From Saccharomonospora piscinae (lineage in GTDB: Bacteria > Actinomycetota > Actinomycetes > Mycobacteriales > Pseudonocardiaceae), in the NCBI RefSeq assembly GCF_005862235.1, contig NZ_VCEK01000001.1, forward strand, positions 496,001 through 560,000: a DNA stretch of 64,000 bases. The letters are read 5' to 3'. The notes beneath the pieces are model-generated. The model did not search any database. It was not told the DNA's origin and saw only the letters and a list, made by a program, of their open reading frames with translations. Positions 32,080 through 40,491 of this stretch are shown here, piece after piece. A program made the position numbers and the translations under genes. Numbering within the stretch: the stretch's first letter is position 1; every line of letters starts with the position of its first letter.

Positions 32080-32710
32080 ACGATCACGGATTGCGGGACG
32101 CTTCCGGTCACAGGGCTGCGGTGGACTGTCGGCAGTCGAGCGTGACGGGCTGAGATCCCGGCAACGGTCAGGGCAGCGGTGAGGCCGTGCTCGCGGGCGG
32201 CGCCGATGTCGTGCCGGGCGCCGGGCAGGGCGGGTGAGGCCGGATCAATGGGCCGGCCGGGTCGGCGAGGACCTGCACGTTCACGCCGTGTCTTTTGTGT
32301 TTGTCGGAATAGTACGGGCGGTCCCGGCCCGAGGCCATGCAGACCCGGTCGATACGCAGCGGGGTGCCGTCGCGGATGACGAACGCTTTTGCGCGCGGCG
32401 ACCACGATCGCTTCGGTGAGTCCGAGCGGGCGGGCGGCCACGACGCCCAGGGATTCGCGGATATAGCGGAACACCGTGGTCACACCGATCGCGAACCCGG
32501 CCTCCAGGTCGGCATAAATCTTGCCTTCAAGCAGGTAGGCAGCATTAACAAGGCCGCCAACAAGTCTCGCGTAGCCGCCGTTCGCGCCGCAACGCCTCGA
32601 CCAGCATGTTGGAGGCGCGACTGGACACCGACCTCTCTGACGGGTGAAAAAAGCACCTTGAAGCTCCTGGTGCAGGTGGAGAGTTGATCTAGACATTCGC
32701 GTACTGAACC
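32080..32710 (-). mobile_element. IS5-family transposase remnant, right-arm copy
   Basis: Inverted counterpart of 15990-16560: minus-strand pieces read KIYADLEAGFAIGVTTVFRY, IRESLGVVAARPLGLTEAIV and LPGARHDIGAAREHGLTAAL with frameshifts between. The 5' end contains the CGCCTCGACCAGCATGTT stretch that also occurs near 36.17 kb. Non-functional. Confidence 0.7.
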
Positions 32711-32729
32711 GGGCAAATCGATAGGAATT

Positions 32730-33189
32730 GTGGTGCGTATTTCTGGGCTGAACGTCGCTAGCTGGGCCGACGAGATGTCGCGCCTAGCCGCCCGGTTTAG
32801 TGAGAGTTTCGAATCTACTAACAGCTACCCGCCAGGTGATAACTTTGTTGTAAAGCAAACTGAACAAAGGAGTTGCGGAAATCTCCTTTGAGGATGTTGG
32901 CCCCGGGTTCTTTGTTCACACGGCTGAGGATGTGGTCGCCGGAATGCGTGATTATCAGCCCACGCGGGTAATCAGTGCATCCAAAAGAGAGATCGCGGTA
33001 TTCGGCTCCGACGGTGGTGGCGCGTTGTTCGCTGCAGATCGCCATACAGGTGAGGTCGTTCGCCTCGAAGGCGGGGCCCTCGTTGGTGCCGACTACGAGG
33101 TTGAGGAGTGTGGCGTACAGGTAATCGCGGCAAATCTAGCTGATTTTCTGCAGTTTCTTCATCAAAGATTGGTGTTGCAGCACAAGTAA
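32730..33189 (+). pseudogene. SUKH immunity gene, broken second copy
   Basis: Starts like the intact copy (RISGLNVASWADEMSRLAAR, FSESFESTNSYPPGDNFVVK) but ~70 bp covering DRDSLMEALGG...YTYV is missing after KQTEQ. This shifts the frame and produces a stop. Sense resumes at AGMRDYQPTRVISASKREIA and continues to 33189. A classic decayed duplicate of 15386-15922. Confidence 0.85.
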
Positions 33190-33265
33190 AGGTTCTATCG
33201 CAAATCTGACCGCATCGGCCGTTTCACACAGAGTTGAGTGCGGAGCTATTAGGAGAACGCCTACC

Positions 33266-33559
33266 ATGACCCTTCCAGGGCCAATGAGCTGCTTTATTAA
33301 AGAGTACTTGAGTGAAATAGTGCAGCTGTTGATTTCTAACTATAAAATAACTGAGGTTGAGGCAGTGGAGCTGGTGTCTACAGCCTTCGAAGGTGAGGAT
33401 CTTACCTCGGAAAGGCTTGAATTAGAGCTTGGACATGAACTGCCCGCCTATTGGGCTCATGGAATCTTCGAGAACTACTATCGCCCTTTAGTGCTCCAGC
33501 CTCAGTTCGTTATCTTGCCTGGTGGGGTTGGGTGCGGGCGGGTGCGGCCCGCCAGTTGA
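33266..33559 (+). CDS. Small conserved protein, copy 2, with altered C-terminus (97 aa)
   Basis: Same AGGAG-spaced ATG as copy 1. Residues 1-72 match (CFIKEYLSEIVQLLISNYKI, LVSTAFEGEDLTSERLELEL). After FENYYR the frame runs into unrelated sequence adding ~25 residues. This suggests the junction with the IS701 element replaced its stop codon. Function unknown. Confidence 0.5.
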   Translation: MTLPGPMSCFIKEYLSEIVQLLISNYKITEVEAVELVSTAFEGEDLTSERLELELGHELPAYWAHGIFENYYRPLVLQPQFVILPGGVGCGRVRPAS

Positions 33560-33599
33560 TCAGGGTTGTTGTGTGGACAAATCAAGATCGTCTGGCGGC

Positions 33600-34827
33600 C
33601 GCAGGCCCCAGCATGAACCCTCCCCGGTGGTAGGCGATGCTCGACGAGATGGCCGGACGGATCGCGGGCGGCTTCAGCCGGGCCGAGCCCCGGCGGCGGG
33701 CGGAGAAACTGTTGCGGGGCCTGGTGTCGCAGCTGCCACGGAAGAACTGCTGGACCATCGCCGAGCATGTCGGCGACGCAACACCGGACGGGCTTCAGCA
33801 TCTGCTGGCCCGGGCGGTGTGGGATGCCGACGCGGTGCGTGACGACCTCCGGGACTACGTCTGCGATCACCTCGGCAGCCAGGACGCGGTCCTGATCGTG
33901 GACGAGACCGGCGATCTGAAGAGAGGCACCCACACCGTCGGCGTGCAACGCCAGTACACGGGAACCGCCGACCGGATCGAGAACTCCCGGGTCGCGGTGT
34001 ATCTGACGTATACCACGACGGTGGGGCACGCCTTCCTCGACCGGGCGCTGTACTTGCCGAAGTCCTGGACGAGCGACCCCGAGCGCTGCGCCGCGGCCGG
34101 GATCGGCGCGGACGTGCAGTTCGCCACCAAACGCCCTGGCCACCACCCTGATCAGCCGCGCACTCGACGCTGGAGTCGCGGCATCGTGGGTGACCGGCGA
34201 CGAGGTCTACGGCGCCGACCCTCGGCTTCGCGCGGAGCTGGAGGGCCGCGGCGTCGGCTACGTGCTGGCCATCGGATGCGACCGCCGCGTCGCCACGCTG
34301 CCGGCACGTTCCGGCCCGACGAGCTGGCCACCCGGCTCCCGAAACACGTGTGGCAGTGCCTCTCGGCCGGTGCCGGAGCGAAAGGCCACCGCTTCTACGA
34401 CTGGGCCCTCATTGACATCGACCAGGCCGCCGAGGACAGCGGCCACCGATGGCTCCTGATCCGACGCAACCGCCGCACGAGAGAGCTGGCATTCTACCGC
34501 TGCTACGCGCCCATCCCCACCGCGCTGCCCGTTCTAATCCGCGTGGCTGGAACCCGCTGGCGCGTCGAAGAAACCTTTCGAACGGGCAAAAATCTGGCCG
34601 GCCTGGATCAGCACCAGGTCCGCCGCTGGGTCTCCTGGCAGCGCTGGACGGTGATGGCCATGCTCGCGCACGCGTTCCTCACTGCCGTTGCCATGACTGA
34701 ACGTCCCCACTCAGCGGCACCGACCAGCTGGATTTCCTTGACCTGCAACGAAGTCCAGCACCTGTTCGCCACACTCGTCATCACACCCGCCACCGATATC
34801 ACGCAGAAGCTGCGCTGCTCGGCTTGA
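33600..34827 (+). mobile_element. IS701-family insertion sequence, transposase frameshifted
   Basis: The N-terminal part (FSRAEPRRRAEKLLRGLVSQ, AVLIVDETGDLKRGTHTVGV, QYTGTADRIENSRVAVYLTY) and C-terminal part (WQCLSAGAGAKGHRFYDWAL, RTGKNLAGLDQHQVRRWVSW) of an IS701 transposase are in one frame. The middle (~34128-34300: SWVTGDEVYGADPRLRAELE) is in another. Two compensating frameshifts leave a 396-codon open frame with a garbled DDE region, so inactive unless the sequence is in error. No clear terminal repeats were found by eye. Confidence 0.8.
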
Positions 34828-34920
34828 CGCAGACGGCACCAATACCGAGCCCACCAAGCCCACTACCAGCGGCAACGCACCCGAGAACCACGAGCACAAC
34901 GATCTACGGCTGGAGTATTA

Positions 34921-35148
34921 GGGAACTACATCACTGACGGGCAGATCGGCGGTGATATCTTCAAGAACAAAACTTAACAGCTTCCGGGTACACGTAGGCG
35001 CGTTTACCTGGAGGCCGACGTTGGCCTTAGCAACAAGATCTCCCGCGGCCAGCAGCCGCCCTGGAGGTTGGTATACTTCAATGACGGGCTCGCCTATGTG
35101 ACCGTCGATCATTATGAGAACTTTTATCGATTGCCAAATTGGAGATAG
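34921..35148 (+). pseudogene. Barnase-type ribonuclease toxin tip, truncated with in-frame stop
   Basis: In one frame: NYITDGQIGGDIFKNKT, TAA at 34975-34977, then QLPGTRRRVYLEADVGL, WRLVYFNDGLAYVTVDHYEN and FYRLPNWR before TAG at 35146. Barnase has NYIT...GGDIF.N...LPG...R.W.EAD...R..YS.D.L.Y.T.DHY..F, so the order and catalytic His (DHY) fit. The segment between NYIT and GGDIF is deleted, and an expected Glu codon is TAA. Followed one base later by a barstar gene. Confidence 0.75.
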
Positions 35149-35149
35149 A

Positions 35150-35476
35150 ATGAGCACTCATCTGCTCGACGGAAGAAAAGTGCGAACCATTCAGGAGTTC
35201 CACAGAGAAATATCTCAACTCCTAGATTTTGGCCCATATTATGGCCATAATTTGGGCGCCTTGCGGGATCGTCTTAGTCGTGACGTGGAGCGCCCAGTCC
35301 ATCTCCGCTGGGAACATGCATCGTATAGCAGATGCTTACTTGACGATGAATACTTTGGTAAAATAGTCAACATTCTGACGAGGGCTGCTCGGGACGATGA
35401 AAAATATGACTGGAGTGAGAGATTCACTTACGATCTGGTTTGGCTGAGGCGTTCTCACCGAATTCATCGAGCTTGA
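35150..35476 (+). CDS. Barstar-family ribonuclease inhibitor (108 aa)
   Basis: ATG at 35150, GGAG 5 bp upstream. Carries the barstar pattern VRTIQEFHREISQLLDFGPY, YGHNLGALRDRLSRDVERPV and a C-terminal FTYDLVW, i.e. an acidic LL..G..YG.NL.AL.D.L core that fills the RNase active site. Directly follows a barnase-like remnant. The last ~12 residues (RRSHRIHRA) look foreign, suggesting fusion into the next module. Confidence 0.8.
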   Translation: MSTHLLDGRKVRTIQEFHREISQLLDFGPYYGHNLGALRDRLSRDVERPVHLRWEHASYSRCLLDDEYFGKIVNILTRAARDDEKYDWSERFTYDLVWLRRSHRIHRA

Positions 35477-35600
35477 AGATGCCCGCCAGGTGAAGTCACG
35501 CATACTTACCGGCATGGAGCACCGGGCCGTTGCCCTTCTATCGGATGATCAAATCGCCAGAATAGCGCTCCATGCCCTGGAGCAACGGAGAGGTCATTGA
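35465..35600 (+). pseudogene. Tail of an unidentified toxin tip
   Basis: An open stretch reads IELEDARQVKSRILTGMEHR and AVALLSDDQIARIALHALEQ before TGA at 35598-35600, which overlaps the TTG start of the next gene. The start and body are missing; the barstar end is joined to it. I do not recognise the fold. Confidence 0.4.
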
Positions 35601-35947
35601 GCTTCGATCTAGCCATTTGGTACCAAGAAGTGACCCCCACCCCTGAGGAAGCTTTTCGTACTTATGATCAACTAACCGATGGCTTCAGTGAAGAAGTTGC
35701 CCCACATAAGAAGATCGCGAAGTTTCATCACGAACTCTTGAGCAATTTTCCAGAACTAACTTCGGTTGACAATGCAGGATCACCCTTTGCGAGCCCTGTC
35801 GAAGTTACTGATAATTGCGTGATCTTATCCATTTCCTGGTCCCGCTCCGAGGAAACATCATCGCGAGTGATAGAAATAGCATGCAGTTATGGGTTGACGG
35901 TCTATGATCCACAGAACAATCGAGTGTACAGGGAAACGAAACAGTGA
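35597..35947 (+). CDS. Putative immunity protein, unrecognised family (116 aa)
   Basis: TTG start coupled to the upstream tail (TTGA). Reads SFDLAIWYQEVTPTPEEAFR, TYDQLTDGF, ILSISWSRSEETSSRVIEIA and YGLTVYDPQNNRVY. The SFDLAIWY opening and YDPQ...VY ending recur in a group of actinobacterial small proteins beside toxins. Intact and low in GC. Downstream is IS sequence. Confidence 0.6.
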   Translation: MSFDLAIWYQEVTPTPEEAFRTYDQLTDGFSEEVAPHKKIAKFHHELLSNFPELTSVDNAGSPFASPVEVTDNCVILSISWSRSEETSSRVIEIACSYGLTVYDPQNNRVYRETKQ

Positions 35948-35964
35948 GCCTTTTCCACTTGTGC

Positions 35965-36178
35965 TCAGTTTGCGTGGCTGAGGGTCTGTACTGCGTTGAT
36001 CAGCAGGGTCCCGTGGTGTGGGCAGGTGCGGATCTTGCGGAGGACTTTCCAGCTTTTGAGCTGGGCGTTGGCGCGTTCGCCGGGGCCGCGTAGTCGGGCG
36101 TGGGCGGCCCGCCTCCAGACACCGCCACCGAGTCCGGAGAACACGCCGTTCGTGCCGCCACGCCTCGACCAGCATGTT
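35965..36178 (-). mobile_element. IS5-family transposase fragment with internal deletion
   Basis: Minus strand: the start MLVEAWRHERRV is joined almost directly to the C-terminal end (HARLRGPGERANAQLKSWKV, LRKIRTCPHHGTLLINAVQT). This is the same family as the fragments at 16, 29.5 and 32 kb. Most of the catalytic domain is gone. Confidence 0.65.
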
Positions 36179-36179
36179 C

Positions 36180-36767
36180 GCCCATCATCTTCTCCGGCTG
36201 GCCGCGCAGTCCCCGCAGCGCGTGTTCGACATGGGCGTCGGCGACATCCCGCGCAGACGGCGGCCACCGACGGGCTTTGCGGCAGGTCCTCGGTGCGATG
36301 TTGATTCCGTGCTCCGACAGCGCCCGGCGGATCGACTCGACACCGTAGACCTGGCGACACTCGTCGATGAAGGCGACGATCAACGGTGTCGCGGGTCGAG
36401 TTCCCGCGCGAAGAAGGCCGAGGCCAACTTCAAGATCTCCTTGGCCTGCCTCAAATCCCGAACTTCCTTTGCGCAGCTTCGTCAGCTCGTCACGCTCGGC
36501 TGCCGGGGCAACCTGCCGGAGTTCTGGTCACCGGACGACTGTTCCTCTGCCAGGCCTTCTTCACCCCGCCCGCAGCGACTCATCATGCACATCAACCATC
36601 GGGGCGATCGCCCGCGCCGCGGCAAACGGGGACTCGATTTCATCCAGCCGCTCCAAGACCAGACGAACAGCCTTCTCATGGACCTCACGCGGGTCACGCT
36701 TCGACAGCCGGCTGAAGTACTGGGCCAGTGCACGGGGCACGTCGAGCATGGCACGATAGGCAATCAC
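36180..36767 (-). mobile_element. IS3-family element remnant (orfA and orfB pieces)
   Basis: Minus strand 36767-36561 reads PREVHEKAVRLVLERLDEIE, an IS3 OrfA N-terminus. 36383 downward reads VAFIDECRQVYGVESIRRAL and SEHGINIAPRTCRKARRWPP, the OrfB N-terminus. The middle (36386-36560) is frameshifted and the integrase core is absent. Inactive. Confidence 0.7.
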
Positions 36768-36928
36768 GTGGAGTCCTTCGTGCGAAGATCACTTTGGCGA
36801 GCGTTCTTCTATCAAGGACTATTGCGACCATCCTTGAGCGGATCACCCATCACACCAAGCAGACCACTCCGACCCTCGCCAACGTCATCATCTGCTGACT
36901 CCGACTCCCAAACCAGGTATGTGAGAAA

Positions 36929-37372
36929 ATGGAACTCAGCGGCGACTACGACCGTGAGTACTTTCTGCGGAAGCTAGCCGAGACTGAACCATCCCGCAGG
37001 GCCATCTTCCCGTTGGGCTGCGTTGAATCGATCCGTCCGGTATTGGACGCGCTATCACGCCGTGGATTGGCAGACAGACCTGACGGCATGTCAAGCATCG
37101 TTGATGAACTCTGGATTTGCTTGGATGATCTACCTAGGTTCGCTCGGCGCTGGCCCGCGATAAGTACTCGCTTGGAAAGGGCTGCACCAAAGGAAGGCGC
37201 CAGCGAACTCGACCCGATATGGCTGGCATTGACGCAGGACGCCATTGATTGTATTGGCTATGCGGGGGTTTCAATGATCGATGAATCTACAGTGCATATT
37301 GGGCAGGCGGGCGATTACACGGCCTCGCGGATAGCCTTGTTATCCAATCGGAAAACCTGGACGTCAGCATAA
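36929..37372 (+). CDS. Uncharacterised protein, possible immunity (147 aa)
   Basis: ATG at 36929 after GTGAGAAA. Helical protein: REYFLRKLAETEPSRRAIFP, LGCVESIRPVLDALSRRGLA, DGMSSIVDELWICLDDLPRF and LTQDAIDCIGYAGVSMIDES. No signal peptide. I do not recognise the family. Composition is lower in GC than the chromosome, and it is the rightmost gene of the island, so immunity is possible. Confidence 0.55.
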   Translation: MELSGDYDREYFLRKLAETEPSRRAIFPLGCVESIRPVLDALSRRGLADRPDGMSSIVDELWICLDDLPRFARRWPAISTRLERAAPKEGASELDPIWLALTQDAIDCIGYAGVSMIDESTVHIGQAGDYTASRIALLSNRKTWTSA

Positions 37373-37927
37373 GATCTGATCGGGAAGCACTCGACCAACA
37401 CCCGGCCATGGCTCACGTAGTGAGCTCCCTTCACGGCTTCTTACGTCTTGCGCTTTCGAACCTGGATGTGTTCGAAAGCCGATATAGCATACACCATCGA
37501 GTTGGCGACACACTACTGGAACTCACCACCAGAGCAGCAAAATATTCGAAAGATCAACACATTCGATCTCAGAATCGGACGTCGGCGGCTGAGGCCGGTG
37601 GCGAGTGAGGAGGCCGTCGGCTCGCCGAATCCGTGGGGATCCGGACCTTGCGGGTGTTTGCCCGATCAACACGGCACCTGGATCGCTACTACTCTCGATC
37701 GGCACCGGACTGCCCACCCGGACCGGGTCCAGCAACCTCAGCGGGTCCCGTCAACAACCTGGCCGGCATTCCACCACCGGTAACCGAACGCTCACCGTGC
37801 GCTGGCCCCGCCCCTCCCCCGTGGCTAAGATCATCCCAATGGGGTCATTCGATACCGACGGGGCCACGGCGCGGCGCGTTGTCGGTGGTCCCCCGTCACC
37901 ACTCGCACGCCATCGGAAGGTTCTGGT
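37373..37927. other. Gap at right edge of toxin island, no supported gene
   Basis: Short frames exist (for example 37408-37608) but none resembles a family. GC rises sharply after ~37570, marking the island's right boundary. In Streptomyces-type conservons the genes cvnA-cvnD would be expected directly upstream of a CYP157/CYP154 pair; no trace was recognised here. The promoter of the P450 pair should be in the last ~100 bp. Confidence 0.6.
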
Positions 37928-39190
37928 ATGAGCCCACTGTCCGCCCAGAGCACCCTGGACACCGTCACCGGGTTACTGCCGCTGTCCACGACCACGACCT
38001 GCGCGGACCCCCAGGCCGTCTACAACGAGCTGCGCGCGCGCTACGGCCAGGTCGCCCCTGTGGAACTGGAGCCGGGCATCCACGCGTGGCTGGTGCTGGG
38101 GCACAAGGAAATCTGCGAGGTCACTCGCAACGAGCGGCTTTTCTCGCGCGACCCGAATCACTGGCGGCTGCTCAATGAGGGGCGCGTTCCGCCGACGTCG
38201 GGGCTCGGGCCGATGATGTTTCCCCGGGACAACGCCTACTTCGCCGACGGTGACAAGCACCGGCGGCTGCGGGCTCCTCTCGACGACGGCCTGGCCTCGC
38301 TGAACCAGCATGCGATGTCCGTGAGTATTCGCTCCATCTGCGAGCAACTGCTCGACGATGTCGCGCACACCGGGCGCGCGGATCTCGTCAACGACTACGC
38401 GGCCCAGATCCCGATGCTCGCCGTCGCGCGGATGTTCGGCCTGGACATGGCGCGAAGCCAGGAACTGCGCAAGGCGCTGATCGCCCTGTTCGGATCGGGG
38501 GACGATTCACAGGAGGGCAACGCCAATCTGGAGCGGATTCTGACCGAGGTCATCGCCGAGCGGCGGGCCGAGCCGAAGAACGACCTCACCTCAGCCTTCC
38601 TCCGGCACGAGAACCTGCACAACGACTTCGAGATCCAGCAGTCGATGGTGCTGATGATCTCGGCGGGCTACGAAACCACGACGACGTGGATCTGCCAGGC
38701 GCTGCGGTTGATGCTCACGGACCCCCGGTTCGCCGCGCGCCTGCGCGGAGGTCGGGTCGGTATCGACGACGCTCTCGACGAGGTGCTGTGGCGCGACCCT
38801 CCGATGTCGAACATGCCCGCCCGCTACGCGCTGCACCACACGAACCTGTCCGGAACCTCGATCCTGCGGGGTGACGCGCTGATCCTGGGGTTCGCCGCCG
38901 CGAACGCGGACCCGAGCGTGCGCAGCAACGACCCGTGGCTGGAGTTCGGCAACCGCGCGCATCTGGCGTGGAGCGCGGGCCCGCACACCTGCCCCGCCGA
39001 CACACCCGCCCGGCTCATCACCCGCATCGCGGTCGACACCGCCTTGCAGGAACTCCACGATGTGGCCATGGACGTCGCCGCGGACCAGATCCCGCTCCTG
39101 CCGTCGCCCTGGACCCGCTGCCCAGCCTCGCTGCCGGTGCGGTTCACCCCGGACACCACCACCCGACGACTCGCTGGAGAGAACTCATGA
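37928..39190 (+). CDS. Atypical cytochrome P450, CYP157-like, lacking ExxR (420 aa)
   Basis: The haem loop AWSAGPHTCPADTPARL keeps the Cys ligand (Cys355) but departs from the FGxGxHxCxG consensus. The I-helix SAGYETTT (245-252) is present. The K-helix, normally ExxR, reads DEVLWRD, so Arg is replaced by Trp288. Loss of ExxR (EQSLW-type) is a known peculiarity of the CYP157 family of actinomycete conservons. It overlaps the next P450 gene by ATGA. Start ATG 37928. Function and redox partner unknown; folding with haem is plausible. Confidence 0.85.
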   Translation: MSPLSAQSTLDTVTGLLPLSTTTTCADPQAVYNELRARYGQVAPVELEPGIHAWLVLGHKEICEVTRNERLFSRDPNHWRLLNEGRVPPTSGLGPMMFPRDNAYFADGDKHRRLRAPLDDGLASLNQHAMSVSIRSICEQLLDDVAHTGRADLVNDYAAQIPMLAVARMFGLDMARSQELRKALIALFGSGDDSQEGNANLERILTEVIAERRAEPKNDLTSAFLRHENLHNDFEIQQSMVLMISAGYETTTTWICQALRLMLTDPRFAARLRGGRVGIDDALDEVLWRDPPMSNMPARYALHHTNLSGTSILRGDALILGFAAANADPSVRSNDPWLEFGNRAHLAWSAGPHTCPADTPARLITRIAVDTALQELHDVAMDVAADQIPLLPSPWTRCPASLPVRFTPDTTTRRLAGENS

Positions 39191-40428
39191 CCGATGCTGC
39201 CACCGACCAGGACGTACCTGTCGTGCCGCTCGACCCGTCGGGCGCCGACCATCACGGCGAGGCCGCGAAGCTGCGCGAGCTCGGGCCGGTCGTGCGGGTG
39301 GTCCTGCCGGGCGAGGTGCCCGCATGGGCGGTCACCGAGCACGCGCTGCTCGCCGACCTCGTGACGGACCCGAGGGTGAGCAAGGACTGGCGCAACTGGG
39401 AGGCCGTGCGCAGTGGACAGATCACCGACGACTGGCCGCTGGTCGGAATGATCAAGGTGACCAACATGGTCACCGCCGACGGCGCGGAGCACCACCGGCT
39501 GCGCAAGCCGCTCACGCGGACGTTCACCCGTGGCCGGGTGGAGGCGATGCGCCCGCGTATCACCGCGATCATCGACGCACTGCTGGACGAGTTACCTCAG
39601 CACGCGGACGCGGACGGCGTCGTCGACCTGCGCCAGTGGTACGCGTATCCGGTGCCGATGCAGGTGATCTGCGAGCTCGTCGACGTTCCCGAGTCCTGGC
39701 GCCCCCGGCTGCGGGAGCTGGTGGACAGCATCTTCCGCACCGACACCACGTCCGAGGAGGTGGTCCGGACCCAGCGAGAACGGCTGGAGCTGTTGCACCG
39801 CCTGGTCGATCTGCACCGGGAGGAGCCGGGCGACGACCTCACGAGCGCGCTGATCACCACCCAGCGGGAGGACGCGGACGCGCTGACCGACGAGGAACTG
39901 GTCGACTCGTTGTGGCTGCTGCTCACCGCGGGGCACGAGACGACGCTGAGCCTGATCGCCAACGCGGTGCGCGCCCTGCTCACCCATCCCGACCAGCTGG
40001 AGATCGCCCGCGCCGGCGACGAGGACACCTGGGCCGCGGTAGTCGAGGAGACGCTGCGCTGGGACGCTCCCATCGGCAACTTCCCGGCGCGGTATCCGCT
40101 GGAGGACATCACCATCGCGGGTGTCACGATCCCGAAGGGCGACGCCATCCTCGCGCCCTACAGCGGTGTCGGGCGCGATCCCGCCCAGCACGGCCCGGAC
40201 GCCGACCGCTTCGACATCACGCGCACCCAGGCGAAGCACCTGAGTTTCGGTGGGGGGCCGCACATCTGCCTCGGCGCGCACCTCGCGCGGTGGGAGGCGC
40301 GGATCGCGTTGCCCAGGCTGTTCGAGCGCTATCCCGGGCTGAGCCTCGCCGCCGAGGCCGCCTCGCTCCCGGCGGTTCCGTCGCTGTTCTCCAACTCCGC
40401 GGCGAGCCTGCCCGTGCGGCTGAGCTGA
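39187..40428 (+). CDS. Cytochrome P450, CYP154-like (413 aa)
   Basis: All P450 signatures are intact: I-helix AGHETT (248-253), ETLR (Glu288-Arg291), haem loop FGGGPHICLGAHLA with Cys361. N-terminal VVPLDPSGADHHGEAAKLRE and DPRVSKDWRNW resemble CYP154 proteins. Coupled to the preceding CYP157-like gene, the arrangement found as the last two genes of Streptomyces conservons. CYP154 members hydroxylate macrolides, steroids and other lipophilic substrates; the substrate here is unknown. Confidence 0.9.
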   Translation: MTDAATDQDVPVVPLDPSGADHHGEAAKLRELGPVVRVVLPGEVPAWAVTEHALLADLVTDPRVSKDWRNWEAVRSGQITDDWPLVGMIKVTNMVTADGAEHHRLRKPLTRTFTRGRVEAMRPRITAIIDALLDELPQHADADGVVDLRQWYAYPVPMQVICELVDVPESWRPRLRELVDSIFRTDTTSEEVVRTQRERLELLHRLVDLHREEPGDDLTSALITTQREDADALTDEELVDSLWLLLTAGHETTLSLIANAVRALLTHPDQLEIARAGDEDTWAAVVEETLRWDAPIGNFPARYPLEDITIAGVTIPKGDAILAPYSGVGRDPAQHGPDADRFDITRTQAKHLSFGGGPHICLGAHLARWEARIALPRLFERYPGLSLAAEAASLPAVPSLFSNSAASLPVRLS

Positions 40429-40433
40429 CGGGA

Positions 40434-40471
40434 GGTCCCTGCGGGCACGATCCGCGACGCCCGCAGGGACC
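40434..40471 (+). terminator. Hairpin terminator after P450 pair
   Basis: 12-bp perfect stem GGTCCCTGCGGG / CCCGCAGGGACC around a 14-base loop, beginning 6 bp after the CYP154 stop. Confidence 0.75.
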
Positions 40472-40491
40472 CCGTCTCACTCCTGGCTCTC

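Larger units (their letters stand above)
31565..33490. repeat. Long inverted repeat, right arm
   Basis: Mirror copy of ~14940-17065. It carries the last ~35 codons of the ART-type toxin tail, the immunity paralogue, an inverted IS5 remnant, a broken SUKH gene and the 97-aa homologue of the 74-aa protein. About 14.5 kb containing the whole Rhs gene lies between the arms. Confidence 0.85.

Noticed and set aside
34918..35157. 79-codon minus frame opposite the barnase remnant
   Set aside because: The plus strand explains the region as barnase-like coding sequence leading into barstar.
37408..37608. 66-codon plus-strand frame near the right end of the island
   Set aside because: No ribosome site, no family resemblance and no coupling to neighbours.
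13755..37927. tRNA gene or attachment site bounding the island
   Set aside because: No cloverleaf-like sequence or direct repeat was recognised at either edge; an integrase is also absent, so I do not call it an integrative element.
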